Made by a program: the position numbers and the translations under genes
Shown: positions 33,496 to 44,553 of the stretch, in pieces
Position numbering within the stretch: the stretch's first letter is position 1
Layout: the number at the start of each line of letters is the position of its first letter
The notes under the pieces: generated by a model
What the model was told of the DNA's origin: nothing
The model's input: the letters and a program-made list of their open reading frames with translations, nothing else
Database searches by the model: none
Source of the DNA: Pogonophryne albipinna
Lineage: Eukaryota; Chordata; Actinopteri; Perciformes; Artedidraconidae
Direction: 5' to 3'
NCBI GenBank assembly: GCA_028583405.1
Contig: CM053252.1
Location: forward strand, 37,378,740 to 37,442,739
Length of the DNA: 64,000 nt

Positions 33496-33963
33496 ATTCG
33501 GCATTAATCAAACACAATTTGATTAATCTAAAGTTTAAAAAAAATCTTCAACACAGACCAAATTAGAGCACTTGGGCAATCAAAAAAAGGTGGGATACGG
33601 TGGGGGAAAGAAACCGTGAAAAAAGCAATACAACTAAGGTTCTGTTGTGGCACTACAGGATATAAAACCCTCCAAGCCATGAATATGCCTCTGCCTGACA
33701 TCAGGACCATTCAGAGGAGGATGCAGCACGTCAAACTGGAGCCAGGAGTGTTGGGGGAGGTGTTTGATATGCTGAGGCTGAAGGCAGATGGCATGAGTGA
33801 GATGGAGAAGAAATGTGTGCTCACCTTGGATGAGATGTCCATCACCCCTAGCGTGGAGCTGCATCTGGGAACAGGGAGGCTGATTCAGCAGATAAAAACC
33901 AAAATAACAATAAAAACACATAATCAATCTAAATCCTGCTTGTTAGTTACCCAGCATCATTGA
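33496..33963 (+). pseudogene. P-type transposase core fragment
   Basis: The best frame (33616-33963) reads KKAIQLRFCCGTTGYKTLQ, MPLPDIRTIQRRMQ, KLEPGVLGEVFDML and CVLTLDEMSITPSVE. These match the start of the THAP9/P-element transposase catalytic region, with LDEMS holding its first catalytic Asp. It ends about 30 residues later in low-complexity sequence, so the GTP-binding insertion and remaining catalytic residues are missing. Stops near 33565 also break it upstream. Confidence 0.78.
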
Positions 33964-34918
33964 TATATAAGCTGCTAGCGATTCATTACTGAAATCTTAC
34001 CTTCAAAGCTGACGAAGTCGCGCTAGCTAACTAGCAGGCAATGCTAGCAAAATTGGTTGTAACAACCAAGATAAAATATAGATAATTACGCTGTGCATAT
34101 ACAAATGAAGACCAGTATAAGCATCATAAAGGGCCTCTGATACAATATAGACAGTTGACAATTCAAAAGAGTTCGATATTTCAGCAACTTACCTCTGGAA
34201 CTAATCGACGCGCCGTAATGTAAGTGAATGAGGTCCAACGCCCAAATGACAATATTTGGAACTATTTCGATGTCCATACCCCGGAAGTAGGCGCCGCCAT
34301 TTTTTACAACGGAGGTCTATGGGAGTGTCGTAACTCTTATCTCTCTAGGGCTCTGGGTGTAGTGTCGTTTACTGTCCGCGGCCGCAGCTAGACCATATTG
34401 ATGCAAGTGGTGCAATGACACGTCCTAAAACCCGGAAGTAAGCTTCGCTCGGATTCCCTCGACAGAAAGCAATGAGATTTCTCCATGGGCGTCGCAGCCA
34501 TTATATGAGGGTGGGACAAGTCCCCCCCACTTTTTCAAATGATTCGTTTAGACCCCCCCACTTTTACTATGCGGAAAGTCCGTGTATCGGTCTATCCACT
34601 CGCCGCACTTTGTAGAGCGCTGTGTCAGTGCTTCATATCAAATCCATTCCACTTGCTTATTGAGAGAATGCCCAAATCAATGAAACTCCGTACCATGTTT
34701 TCACTGCTACTTTGTACCAAGGCAGTTTCTCCCATAGCGCGCGCATGTTCAAGGACTGTTGTCATAGGTGGACAGCTCAGACCTGTTGTATGAAGCGATG
34801 CCGGTAGCGGAGGTAAGGAAGTAAAAGGCACACACACCAAATGTTCAGGAAATGGTTAATACAGCGAAAATCAAAGCTGACGATCTGTTGGTTTGATATG
34901 TTTTCTCCCCCAGACAAC

Positions 34919-34954
34919 ATGGACATAAGAACATTTTTTTCAAAGAAGAGGAAA
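34919..34954 (+). CDS. First exon remnant of a hAT transposase
   Basis: ATG at 34919 begins MDIRTFFSKKRK and runs to a strong donor gtaagt. Similar MDIR-FF-KK starts are typical of hAT (ZMYM1-like) transposases. Another possible exon, SFESESEAEHRDSGERSVAE before gtgagt, lies at about 35580-35639. Nothing further downstream is recognisable. Confidence 0.5.
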
Positions 34955-36030
34955 GTAAGTCTTCAGCTGGTAGCAGTTAATCAGTTAACAGTGATGGCGG
35001 CGGCGACGTCTCACTTCTGGAGAGGAGTTTCGTCTTTATGTCATGATAGAGAGATACAAATACTGAATAGTTTAGATGAGAAAAGGCATCGAAATGCCAG
35101 GTTACTAGTATTTATCATGTAAACAGGGAACATGAATAACCCCATCTCTCTGTGCTCATGTAAACACCATATTCCCAATATGATCATAACATGTCAGACG
35201 CAGTCAGTGTGTTTTACTGGAGCCTCAGTTCGATAAGAGATTATTTTCTGAGTTCTTAGGTACTCTCTCTCAAAATGGTAATGTGCATTATGTTTTAATT
35301 ATACTTCTTATCATTCAGAAGCTTTTTGTGTGTGTTTATGTTTTACTGAGTGCTTATAGGCCATTTCCATCCCAGTATTCAGTTAACTATTTATTTTCTG
35401 TCCACATTACATAGACTAGCTAATATTCTACTTACTGCTTGGGACTTTGAGTCTTCAAAATGTCCAATGTCACAGACTGGGACTTACTTTAGAGTCAGTT
35501 GTATTTACATTCAGTATGACTTGTTATGATTAAATGTGAAAGAGTATACTGCTCAATAAATAATGATCACTTCACCACCTCGTTTGAGAGTGAGTCAGAG
35601 GCAGAACACAGGGACAGTGGAGAGAGGTCCGTTGCTGAGGTGAGTGATGAAAGGGAAATGACAGTTTAGAGTCAATTGTGATGTGGACTCTCATCCCAGA
35701 ATGTTAAGGAAATCAGTGGGGATATTGAACAGGAAACATTTCAGTCAAGGCGCATCATATGACCAATATAGACAGAAGAGCAACATTTATTTGAACATTT
35801 AAGTCAATGATACCATTCCTAGGTGAACTTAACATCTGTATGGAGTCAGATCAGTCTCAACATTAATAAATGCTCACAGAAGGATTCACAAATGTATTTT
35901 GCGAGTTATATATAAATGGCTCTCCACAACAATATCTCTCAATGCACAATATTGTTATTTTTGTATATAAATGTACAAAAAATTGGCATTTAAACTGCTT
36001 TTTATTAATTCAAAGACGGCTCTGAATTAA

Positions 36031-36141
36031 GCAATCATACACGAGAGGCCGTTCTTGAACGTCATTATTGGTACGACAGTACTGCGCCTGTACTGGAGTA
36101 CCAATAATGACGTTCAAGAACGGCCTCAAGTGTATGATTGC
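36031..36141. repeat. 44-base near-perfect hairpin
   Basis: Left arm 36031-36074 (gcaatcatacacgagaggcc...) and right arm 36098-36141 pair at 42 of 44 positions; the only differences are a GA/TT pair of bases. The 23-base spacer is GC-rich and itself partly self-complementary (cagtactgcgcctgtactg). It is located about 280 bases beyond the Crypton-like stop codon. Confidence 0.92.
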
Positions 36142-36416
36142 GATTCTATTACACAAACTATCATTGTAATCAACAATATCGTAAAATAATTTCATAATGT
36201 GGGCTAATTTGCTCCCAAACTTACGCTTTCTGCTTGAGTTAATCTCCGTCAGAAAGTAGTTCCCATGGTAACGATAGCCGATCAATCGAACACTCCTGCT
36301 ATACCCCGCTTACAGTTATTGATATAATTATAGTAAATAATATATTATTAACCAATTTATTGAAAACAATTTATTGAAAACAATTCTTGAATTAAGCTAT
36401 TTAAATATCTGAGTAA

Positions 36417-36988
36417 TCACTGTGTGGGATTAGCGGAACAAATCAAATCAGGCTGTCCATGGTGCTGAAACATTTTGGGTTCAGAATGAAGGTGGATGTT
36501 CATGCTGCCATTAAAAGTGCAATTCTTGAAACAGCTCTCCATGAACTCCATGCCAGACTTTTTTGCAGGTGGTGCTGTGGTGTTCACGGGTAGGACTACG
36601 CTATAGGAAGAGCTTTCCTCCAGTGGCCGTTTCATGGCGTGTCCCGGACCGGCAAAAAGCGCGTTGCTCCACATCTTTCTGTTGTCTAGAGATGGAGCCC
36701 AGTAGCTGCGAAGCGATGACTCGTTTTTATGTCCGCTAACGGACATGATTTCTCTGGCCTCCAACCCTGCCTCCGCCAGCCGCTGTATGCAGGGGCTTCT
36801 GACGCAAATCTTTCGTTGGTTTTGTGGTCTGTGTCCATGTCCAACCATTCATCAATACTGAGGCCCCGCAACAAATCAAAATTAACTTTAAAATCTGACA
36901 TTTTGTAGCTACCGATTTTCAACGAGAGACAATGTATAACAGTGTAACGGTAAAACGTCGCTATGGAAACCACACGATGTAGGCTCAT
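36417..36988 (-). pseudogene. Crypton-like tyrosine recombinase remnant
   Basis: The N-terminal frame begins MSDFKVNFDLLRGLSIDEWL, then the frame shifts to one reading CIQRLAEAGLEAREIMSVSG, GHKNESSLRSYWAPSLDNRK and MWSNAL. The last block is the C-terminal part of a Crypton-type tyrosine recombinase, with GHKN (second box) and SLRSY holding the nucleophile tyrosine. The first box (H-x-x-R) appears degenerate, retaining Arg in CVRS. The middle of the recombinase is missing. A proline/serine-rich tail of about 75 residues follows to a stop at 36417. Cryptons lack TIRs, so the TIRs outside belong to the host hAT. Confidence 0.65.
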
Positions 36989-37591
36989 GGAAGTAGTTTC
37001 GGTAGGCTAGTGGCGTGTGTAGGCCACTGAATACTTTGTGATTAGGCACGTTCTATTTGATCGTTGTTTGATCGTGGAATCAAACACGCCTATTGACCAA
37101 TCAGAGAGCTTGCTCAAACCTATGTGTTATAGAATTAATAATCAAATATGTTTCCTTTCTTTACTACTGGATGAAATTACAAAATGTACCCATCATTTTC
37201 CTCATGCTAGTATAGCCACATAAAAGTATCAAACCACCTGTTAAAATGCACCAGAATACAGGAAAGGCGAACCCCACACCCCCCGTTAAAAATGTCCCCC
37301 CCACATTCAGGATGCTTCCTACGCCCATGGATTTCTCCATAGGATTTTGGAAAATAGCTGGAAATAAGGTCTGTGGAAAACGAACCTGTTAGATAAATGC
37401 ACGTTTTGTTCAGCCGGATAATATCCACATGTCTACCCTACTTTTATTATTTTCGAATCATAAATCTAATCGATAGATTTATGATCGATAGATTTATGAT
37501 TAGCATAAGTTTGTTCATGATGGCTAATGTCAGTGACAGTGATTACATCGTTGCGAAATTATTAACCGAGTCATTTTCAAGATTGAGTTAC

Positions 37592-39062
37592 TACGGTGGC
37601 CCTGAAGACCACAGCATTTCAGAAAACGCTACAGCATTTCAGAAAACACCACAGCATTTCAGAACACACCACAGCATTTCAGAAAACACCACAGCATTTC
37701 AGAAAACACAACACCATTTCACAAAACGCCACAGCATTTCAGAAAACACCACACCATTTCACAAAACGCCATTTCACAAAACACCACAGCATTTCACATT
37801 GGACGGAAAGGGTATTCCTTAGGGAGAACACTTCTTGTTTGTGATTGGACAGAGCCAGCCATAGAAGCACTGCTGTGATTGGTTGTTTTTGCTGCCAGTC
37901 AAGAAATGACGCTTCGTGATTGGCCCAACACATCAGCCGTTAGCTGTTAGCACACACTCAGAGCTCACAGCTCCTCATATCTGTTCAGAAACGGGACAAA
38001 AGTTAAACATATACAAAACACAGACTGTCTATGTCATGGTGAATACTGTCGCTGCTTTATTTATGTCTGTATGACGTTGTTGTGAGTGTGGACGGAGCAG
38101 CTACAGGTTAGTTTAGCCTGATGGATCCGATTCCGATAGGATTTACATGGAGATACGGCCCGCCCCCTCTCCAGCGTCTTGTTTGAAAGACAGGAGTAAA
38201 CACAGAATTAATGCTTTATTAATTCATGGTTTTTAAGGGGCTTATCTCCACGTAAATACTATGGTAGACCACCCAAAATTCGCATCGCTCTCATCGCTCG
38301 AGTTTCACCGCGGCTGTCAGCTGTGTTTGCTCCTGTCATTCAAACAAGACGCGCTGGAGAGGGGGCGGGGCGTATCTCCATGTAAATCCAATGGGAGATA
38401 CCAACTACAACAAAATGAACATATTTGACCGTGATTTAATTGTAATACATGTTTCAAAGTGATGCCGAAGTAACAACGTACTGATAACGGTTAGTACAAA
38501 CCATGAATTAACGCTTTGACAAGTCTGCAGACAAGACGGCATGCGAAAAGCTTTTAAAATGCGTGTTTTCTGAATGGAATCGGATCCATCAGGCTAAACT
38601 AACCTGTAGCTGCTCCGTCCACACTCACAACAACGTCATACAGACATACATAAAGCAGCGACTGTATTCACCATGACATAGACAGTCTGTGGTTTGTACA
38701 TGTTTAACTTTTGTCCAGTTTCTGAACAGATATGAGGAGCTGTGAGATCTGAGTGTGTGCTAACGGCTGATGTGTTGGGACCATAGGTTGGGACATATTG
38801 CGCTGTCGGGCGTTGACCAATCACGAAGCGTCATTTCTTGACTGGCAGCAAAAACAACCAATCACAGCAGTGCTTCTCTGGCTGGCTCTGTCCAATCATA
38901 AACAAGAAGTGTTCTCCCTAAAGGAATACCCTTTCCGTCCAATGTGAAATGCTGTGGCGTTTTCTGAAATGCTGTGGCGTTTTCTAAAATGCTGTAGTGT
39001 TTTGTGAAATGCTGTTGTGTTTTGTGAAATGCTGTGGTGTCTTGCACTTCAGGGCCACCGTA
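37592..39062. mobile_element. Giant foldback element with minisatellite tips
   Basis: Ends TACGGTGGCCCTGAAG are exact inverted copies; the duplication agttac (37586-37591 and 39063-39068) has six bases. The arms run from the ends to about 38150 and 38570: caaaacaccacagcatttc-type repeats, gacggaaagggtattcctt, gattggttgtttttgctgcc, aagaaatgacgcttcgtgat, gacgttgttgtgagtgtgga and gatggatccgattcc all recur inverted. A second inverted pair (tttacatggagatacggcccgccc) lies inside. No coding sequence; superfamily not assigned. Confidence 0.88.
37608..37795. repeat. Minisatellite with 'ACCACAGCATTTCAGAAAAC' unit (left tip of foldback)
   Basis: About ten units of 14-20 bases, with short-unit variants (accatttcacaaaacgcc). 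The right tip has fewer, inverted units at about 38946-39043. Confidence 0.9.
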
Positions 39063-39068
39063 AGTTAC

Positions 39069-39604
39069 AATGATAAATTGGAGTGGCAAAGGATCAGCTG
39101 CATGACCCGCCATCAAGTGCTTCATCGAAAAGGACAGGAGGATGGACTTTGTGTTTAAGTGATTTGATCATCAAAGGTAGGCCTAAGTCATTTTCAAAGT
39201 GGGCCGCTGTGCCGACTTAATTCATTTTCAATTGTTACTTGGCTGTGGGTGCCCTGTCATGATGTTTATATAAATGGTGTTGTTTTGTGTGGTAGAGGGT
39301 CGCTGTCATTGATACGTTTTGCACCCCGGGCTTTGTTTTGATATTCCGCTGTGACGTAATAACTCTTCTTTTTTTTCGAGGGAAGGGGGGGGGGGGGGTC
39401 AGAGGGCCTAGGTATAAAAGTCACGGCCTGCCACTGGTATACTGTATTAAAATGGTGCGTTTAATTGATAAGATGAATCTATCCAGAGCAACAAAAGTGA
39501 TGCCAACCAGAAAGGGTTCTTAGTCTTGCTGTGTCTAAGAGTTAAATATAATGCGTAAATATAAATAATATATATACTGAACATAATTGGTAATGTTCTT
39601 TACT
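39069..39604. other. Unannotated stretch with G-run
   Basis: No coding or element signal. A run of 13 G lies at 39386-39398. Confidence 0.5.
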
Positions 39605-39607
39605 TAA

Positions 39608-39712
39608 AGGTCTCCTATCATTCAAAATGCACTTTTTGATGTATTTTATACATAAATATGTGTCCCCGGTGTGTAAAGGAACTCACAAAGTGTTAGAAAA
39701 CAAAACCCTCTC
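39608..39712. repeat. Left part of a TTAA-type MITE, split by the DIRS-like element
   Basis: Starts ttaaaggtctcctatcattc, similar to the 17244 MITE end. Its sequence may continue after the retroelement at about 42605 (tcgttttcctccgtacccaa). Confidence 0.4.
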
Positions 39713-39955
39713 TGTTATATCTCTCACAGGCTCCGCCCTCTACTGGACTCTATGGGTACTACCCCTTGATCATATCATGCAAGCATTCATCCACTGAGAC
39801 TTCTATAAACGTAGCCGGCCCCGGGTGGGCCTACCTGAATGCGCTCATCTCACCGTATAAAAGGAGGCCTCGCCTCCTCACTGTCATCCTTTTCTCTTCA
39901 GTGATCAGGATTAAACAACCTGAGCAGTAAACGAGAAAGGAAAAAGAAGAAAAGC

Positions 39956-40576
39956 ATGGACTCACCACTCCTCGAACACCGGACCTGTCCGACATGCCCT
40001 GGCCTAATCGCGAGGGCTGATCCGCATCGCCTGTGCTTCCAATGCCTGGGGCCGGACCACGCCGAGGACGGCCTAAGCCAGTCGCCGGCCTGCAAAGCCT
40101 GCCGGATGATCTCTCGGCTAAGCCGTGGGCATCATTACCGGTTGAAGTACGGCTCGCCAGAGGAGGCGGAGGATCAGGACCTCGAGGTGGTGGAGATGGG
40201 TGAACAGGATTACGAGGTGCCATTCAGATTCGCCATCCCGAGGGGCCGGGTGGCCACGTTCACGGAGGAGGAAGACGACAAGGACAACTCGTTGTCTGGT
40301 ACTTTCGGATCCGGCGGCCATGAGGGTCCAGCACACAGGTCTGCACGTCTGGACTTCCCGGCGGTGATGACCCTGACGGCGGAGCATGTGGGCCTACCGC
40401 TCCCCCCACCGCTGCCACCGAGGCCAGTAAGCTGCCTTCGACAGGGGTTTTATGGCCCGGTGAATCCGGCGCAGCCGGCCTTCATCTCGCCCCCGTTGCC
40501 AGATATCTGGCAGTGTGTGGAGGCGACGTGGCGGCAGCCATTGAGGACGAAGGCCCCAATAGCCGCCTCGACGTGA
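39956..40576 (+). CDS. DIRS-like Gag ORF with Cys/His clusters
   Basis: The frame starts MDSPLLEHRTCPTCPGLIAR and continues DPHRLCFQCLGPDHAEDGL and CKACRMISRL, a double Cys/His zinc-binding pattern seen in DIRS1-like first ORFs of fish. It then becomes acidic and proline-rich. The stop at 40576 precedes the pol remnant. Full-length Gag ORFs of this family are longer, so the 3' part is probably lost together with the RT. Confidence 0.65.
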   Translation: MDSPLLEHRTCPTCPGLIARADPHRLCFQCLGPDHAEDGLSQSPACKACRMISRLSRGHHYRLKYGSPEEAEDQDLEVVEMGEQDYEVPFRFAIPRGRVATFTEEEDDKDNSLSGTFGSGGHEGPAHRSARLDFPAVMTLTAEHVGLPLPPPLPPRPVSCLRQGFYGPVNPAQPAFISPPLPDIWQCVEATWRQPLRTKAPIAAST

Positions 40577-40945
40577 GCCTGGTGGCCCATCTGCTTCCGC
40601 AGGCAGCTGAGTGACGATCAGCCCTTGGGGGTGGACGCGTTCGCACACGAGCCATGGCCAAGAAAGCTGCCCTACGCCTTTCCACCGCTGCGTCTCATTC
40701 TCCCTCTCCTGGGGAGAGTGAGGCGGGAACGTCTGTCAATCATCCTAGTAGCGCCGGATCGCGCAGGGGCGTCGTGGTACTCAGAGATGACACAGATGAA
40801 GGTGGGCCAGCCCTGGGCTCTTCCCCAAGTTTGGGGGGTGATCTCCCATGAGGCAGGTGCAATCGGGGCGTTTCCCACGCTGGGCCACCCCCTCCAGGCT
40901 TGGCTCCTGAGGGGGAGAGGTGGGAGGGATTGTCTGATAGTGTGA
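40577..40945 (+). pseudogene. DIRS-like pol remnant (end of RNase H region)
   Basis: The frame at 40625-40945 reads LGVDAFAHEPWPRKLPYAFP, then PLRLILPLLGRVRRERLSII and LVAPDRAGASWYSEM, the block at the end of the DIRS RT/RNase H polyprotein where the sequence enters the recombinase. The RT core and methyltransferase-like region cannot be found between Gag and here. Confidence 0.68.
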
Positions 40946-41071
40946 TTCAGTCTATCCAGGCAGCTAGAGCGGGATCCACCACAGCCTGTTACAGGCCAAA
41001 GTGGCTGGGATTCCGGGCGATGGTGTGAGGAGCGAAAAATAGAGCACTTATCTTGTAAATTTGGATCTATT

Positions 41072-41736
41072 TTGTCCTACTTACAGTTGTTGGTGGACAG
41101 AGGGCTTGCTCATTCCACGGTGAAAGTGTATGCAGCAGCCATCTCGTCCTGCCATGAAGGATTTGACGGCAGGTCAGTTTTTGCCCAGCCGCTGATGTCG
41201 CGGTTTTTGTGGGGTGTCAGCAGGCTGCGCCCGGTGGTGCGCGCCTCTGCCCCGCAGTGGGACTTGCTGCTGGTGCTCGAGGCGCTGGTCACAGGACCAT
41301 TTGAGCCTCTGGAGCTCTCTTCCCTGAAAGCACTGTCATGGACGAGAGCATTGCTTTGCCTTAACGTCAGCCAAAGGAGTGTCGAGTTAACCGCTTTATC
41401 GGTGCACCCGAGTTGTTTGATGATCCGGGGTGACCAAAGCGGGGCGACACTCAGACCGAACCCCTCCTTTGTGCCTAAGAGCCTAAGGAGTACATTCAGG
41501 TCGAGGGCTATCCAGTTGGGGGGTTTTAATCTCCCCCCCATAGTGGGGTGAGGGAAGCTAAATTGCACCTCCTCTGCCCGGTGCGTGCCCTGGCATGTTA
41601 TGTAAAGCGCACGGCTGCCCTTAGACACACAGCACAGCTGTTTGTGTGTTTCGGCGGTGGGGTAACTGGAAAAGCTTTGTCCAAGAAACGCCTGGCAGGC
41701 TGGCTTTGCGAATGCATTGCACATGCCTACGGATAG
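41072..41736 (+). pseudogene. DIRS-like tyrosine recombinase, frame-broken
   Basis: The N-terminal half (41072-41551) reads YLQLLVDRGLAHSTVKVYAA, VSRLRPVVRASAPQWDL and LLCLNVSQRSVELTALSV, where the R of the first box is expected. After a stop near 41549 the frame at 41548-41736 reads LCPVRALACYVKRTA and QLFVCFGGGVTGKALSKKRL, the recognised recombinase C-terminal blocks. Catalytic box 2 (H-x-x-R and Tyr) is not clear. It differs from the Crypton remnant at 36417-36988. Confidence 0.75.
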
Positions 41737-42604
41737 GCGGGGAGAGCCTTCCCAGCGGGAGTCCGTGCACACTCTACACGAGCCATGGCTGTATCAATAG
41801 CCTTGTTTAATGCGTAAGTGTGGAGGACATATGCACATCTTGGTCAACACCAGGTCCCTTCATTAAGTTTTATCTCTTGGACATGTCTGGCTCCTTTTCA
41901 TCATCTGTACTTGCTGGGGCAATGCAGAACTGGTGAGGAGGGAGAGGGGGGCTGTGGGTCAGTGGGCATCCGACCCCCTCCCCGGATGTAATGTGCTTAC
42001 GTTTCCTGGGCCCCCGGCCCCGGGGGACGTAATGCACACATGGGTCCATAGGGGCTGGAGGTTTCTCCCCTGCATTAAGACAGGAGGAGGAAATCCTCTA
42101 CGTTATGGCACACCTCCGTGGGGTAAGCGTGTCAGGGTGTGCCTGGCCAGCCGCAGCCTCTTTTTCTCTCCTTGGGAGAGGTAAGAGAGGCGCAGCAGCT
42201 GCTAAACAGAAAGCCGGTCCGAAACAGGGGGATGAGCGATGTTCTCGCGGAACAGCAGAGCGGGTATGCATCGAGCCTGTGAGAGATATAATGTAGGGTT
42301 ACGTATGGTAACCCATGTTATATAAGGACAGTGGAGCGCTCTACTCATGGAGCACTGCTGCCCTATGCTGCTCAGCTGAAGAGAAAGTAAAGGGATAGAA
42401 GTGAGGAGGCGAGGCCGCCTCTTATGCAGTGGATGCGTGCACATTCAGGTAGGCCCGCCCAGGGGGCCGGCTACGTATAGTGAAGTCTCAGTGAAGGAAT
42501 GCGTGCATAGATAGGATACGGGGGAGTACCCATAGAGTCCAGTAGAGGGCTCCGCTGTGCTTATATAACATGGGTTACCATACGTAACCCTACGTTACCA
42601 TACG

Positions 42605-43989
42605 TAACCCCTCGTTTTCCTCCGTACCCAAATCTGTAAAAACGGGGGTACAACGGAGCTGATCCAGATTTACTGCCGATTTGACGTAATATCGGAAATG
42701 TGGGCTGGCTTTACACCCCCAGCCCTATCAGAAACGTTGCTATCAGAAACAATGCACGACATGTTTTGGAAGTAATATGGTCTTTGTTTACATTAACCTG
42801 TTAAGCCCTGAGCCTGTTTTTCAGGTCTCAGGCTCGAAAATGACATTCCCAGAACAAATGACTATATCTTCAATTCTAAAAGGGGTAAATGAATAATCTT
42901 TTTTCTCAAAGCAATGATACACCTGTGAGTTGGATGTAGAGGAGTCAGAATCAATATAGATGTTTTTATTTTAAAGTAAATTCAGATTGAACATAGTAGA
43001 AAAATGTAAATTATAGTTTCCGTCCAAAAAAAAACATTACTTATAGTGAAAACCAGCCTTGAATGATGGGATAGTAGACTAAAAGCTTTAGGAATCCAAA
43101 CTATAACATATAATAAGTACCCTGTATCAAGATTGATGCAAAACAAGTGAAATATGTCCTTTTTAGAGAGGTTTAGAAAAAAAACACACCTCTGGGGTCA
43201 TTTGGGTGTATTTGCCAAATCTCTGGAACTCATTGGTCGATGTTGGTGATTGGCACCTCTTTTGAACCGTTAGAGCCAATAGAACTGAGGGGAAGTTCCT
43301 AAATCCATCTAAACATTTCCATTGAGGATTGAGATTGAATGAAAACTACTCTTATTGCCATAAATGTTATGATGGATTATCAGCAATCATTTCAAAGGGA
43401 CGCTAAAACATTGGATTAACCTTCAGCAGCGTTTATATGCGTTTTAATGCCATTGAAAACAGCAAAGGTAAGACGTATTTGCCGTTTTGGCCCCGTAAAG
43501 TGAAGTTGTGTGTTGTCTTTGCTGGCTTTCGCTGCCATGAGTCTTGGGCGCACAGTGATGATACTTATACCATTGGAATCTGTGGAATCTCATATGCTAT
43601 CTAGTTTATGCAGATTGCATGAAGTATAAAAGATTGCTACCGTGAGTTATGTGCTAAGTGCGTGAGCACTCTTTCGCTTATTGCTAATAAAATTGTAGTT
43701 TATCTGTTAAGTGTTTTCTTACAACATGGTCTCTTCATTATACTTGAGTTTATGTGATTTATTTGATAGTTAACTTTATATTTTATTAACATGTAGGCTA
43801 ATAGTACGGTAATATTAAAATTATTGAAAAAATGTACATTGCAGATATTAGCCACATTAGTAAGTTAGCTAAAAAGATAGCCATATTAGACAGTTATCAT
43901 TGCCATTAATTGCCTCGTCAAACTACGAAAACGTTCGTTTGTCACAAAATAAATTACACTGGTTTGACTTAGATTTGAGGGCATGGGCT
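42605..43989. other. Unannotated stretch between two element remnants
   Basis: A possible piggyBac-type left end (TTAA then CCTGTTAAGCCC) lies at 42793 but no partner was found. The rest is AT-rich without coding signals. Confidence 0.4.
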
Positions 43990-44553
43990 TGAGCATGATG
44001 TAATTATGTTATCTATCACATTCGCTAACCTGTCTGTCTTTAAATTCTTTAAACAGCTCTGGATGCCGGTCGGCGAGGTGCTTAGCCAAGTTTGATGTGT
44101 TGGCTCCCTTGGTTTGCAGGGATCTAAAACATGTCTGACAGACAGGCCTCGTGGTGTCCGTAGGCTTGCACTCACTGTCAGAGATATAGCTAAAATACTT
44201 CCAAATTTAGCTTCTGGCGTCTTTTTTGTCAACAAGCCGAGGTGCAGCGCCAGTTGCACTCCCACTTGCAGCCATGCTTCTCGTATTCTCACATGCTCTG
44301 GCAGCTAGCGCGTGCATGAGAGAGGGGAGGCACTTAGAGCGTGCTTGAGAGGGGAGGGACTGCAGGCACGGCTGCAGGGAGTGGAAGCAGAGCGCTGAAC
44401 ACACACGGCTCTTATTAAAACTGCGCTTTTTCACCGGAGTACTTTTCCCCGTCATTCTTAAAGTACCAATACTAATGAAACGGAGGAATCGTAACGTTTT
44501 TAACGGCAGGGTATCGCGGTACCTTTCAAGTATCGGTACACCGTGCAACACTA
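43990..44553 (-). mobile_element. hAT fragment with BED finger (minus strand)
   Basis: The right terminus reads TAGTGTTGCACGGTGTACCG in reverse complement, a hAT-type end next to attggtac. Coding sequence on the minus strand (44020-44220) reads YFSYISDSECKP, CQTCFRSL and GANTSNLAKHLADRHPELFK: a BED finger. Neither the left terminus nor its duplication was found, so it is treated as truncated. The frame carries no start and no catalytic region. Confidence 0.68.

Larger units (their letters stand above)
34484..37329 (+). mobile_element. hAT element with CATGGGCGT ends and nested Crypton remnant
   Basis: Ends CATGGGCGTCGCAGCCAT and CATGGGCGTAGGAAGCAT and a perfect 8-base duplication gatttctc (34476-34483 and 37330-37337). 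Next to both ends are C-runs and G-runs (gtcccccccac in the left end, repeated in the right end). The plus strand has a tiny exon at 34919 (MDIRTFFSKKRK plus donor), the style of hAT transposases with TTF fingers. The 3' half contains a Crypton-like frame and a long hairpin. Confidence 0.85.
39713..42600 (+). mobile_element. DIRS-like tyrosine-recombinase retrotransposon, internally deleted
   Basis: The left end (from tgttatat at 39713 to about 39905) reappears inverted at about 42365-42570, sharing ctctactggactctatgggt, ctgagacttc, cgtagccggcccc and cctcgcctcctcac. Inverted terminal repeats are typical of DIRS1-like elements. A further inverted pair gtagggttacgtatggtaac / gttaccatacgtaaccctac at 42293-42320 and 42571-42597 may be the internal complementary region. 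It encodes a Gag-like ORF, the end of RNase H and a tyrosine recombinase. RT is missing. Boundaries are approximate. Confidence 0.78.

Noticed and set aside
37608..37795. Regular 20-base repeats that could resemble a CRISPR array
   Set aside because: Units are adjacent without unique spacers, lie in a eukaryotic foldback element and have an inverted counterpart at the other end.
42793..42830. piggyBac-like left end (TTAA then CCTGTTAAGCCC)
   Set aside because: No matching right end or second TTAA was found within reach.
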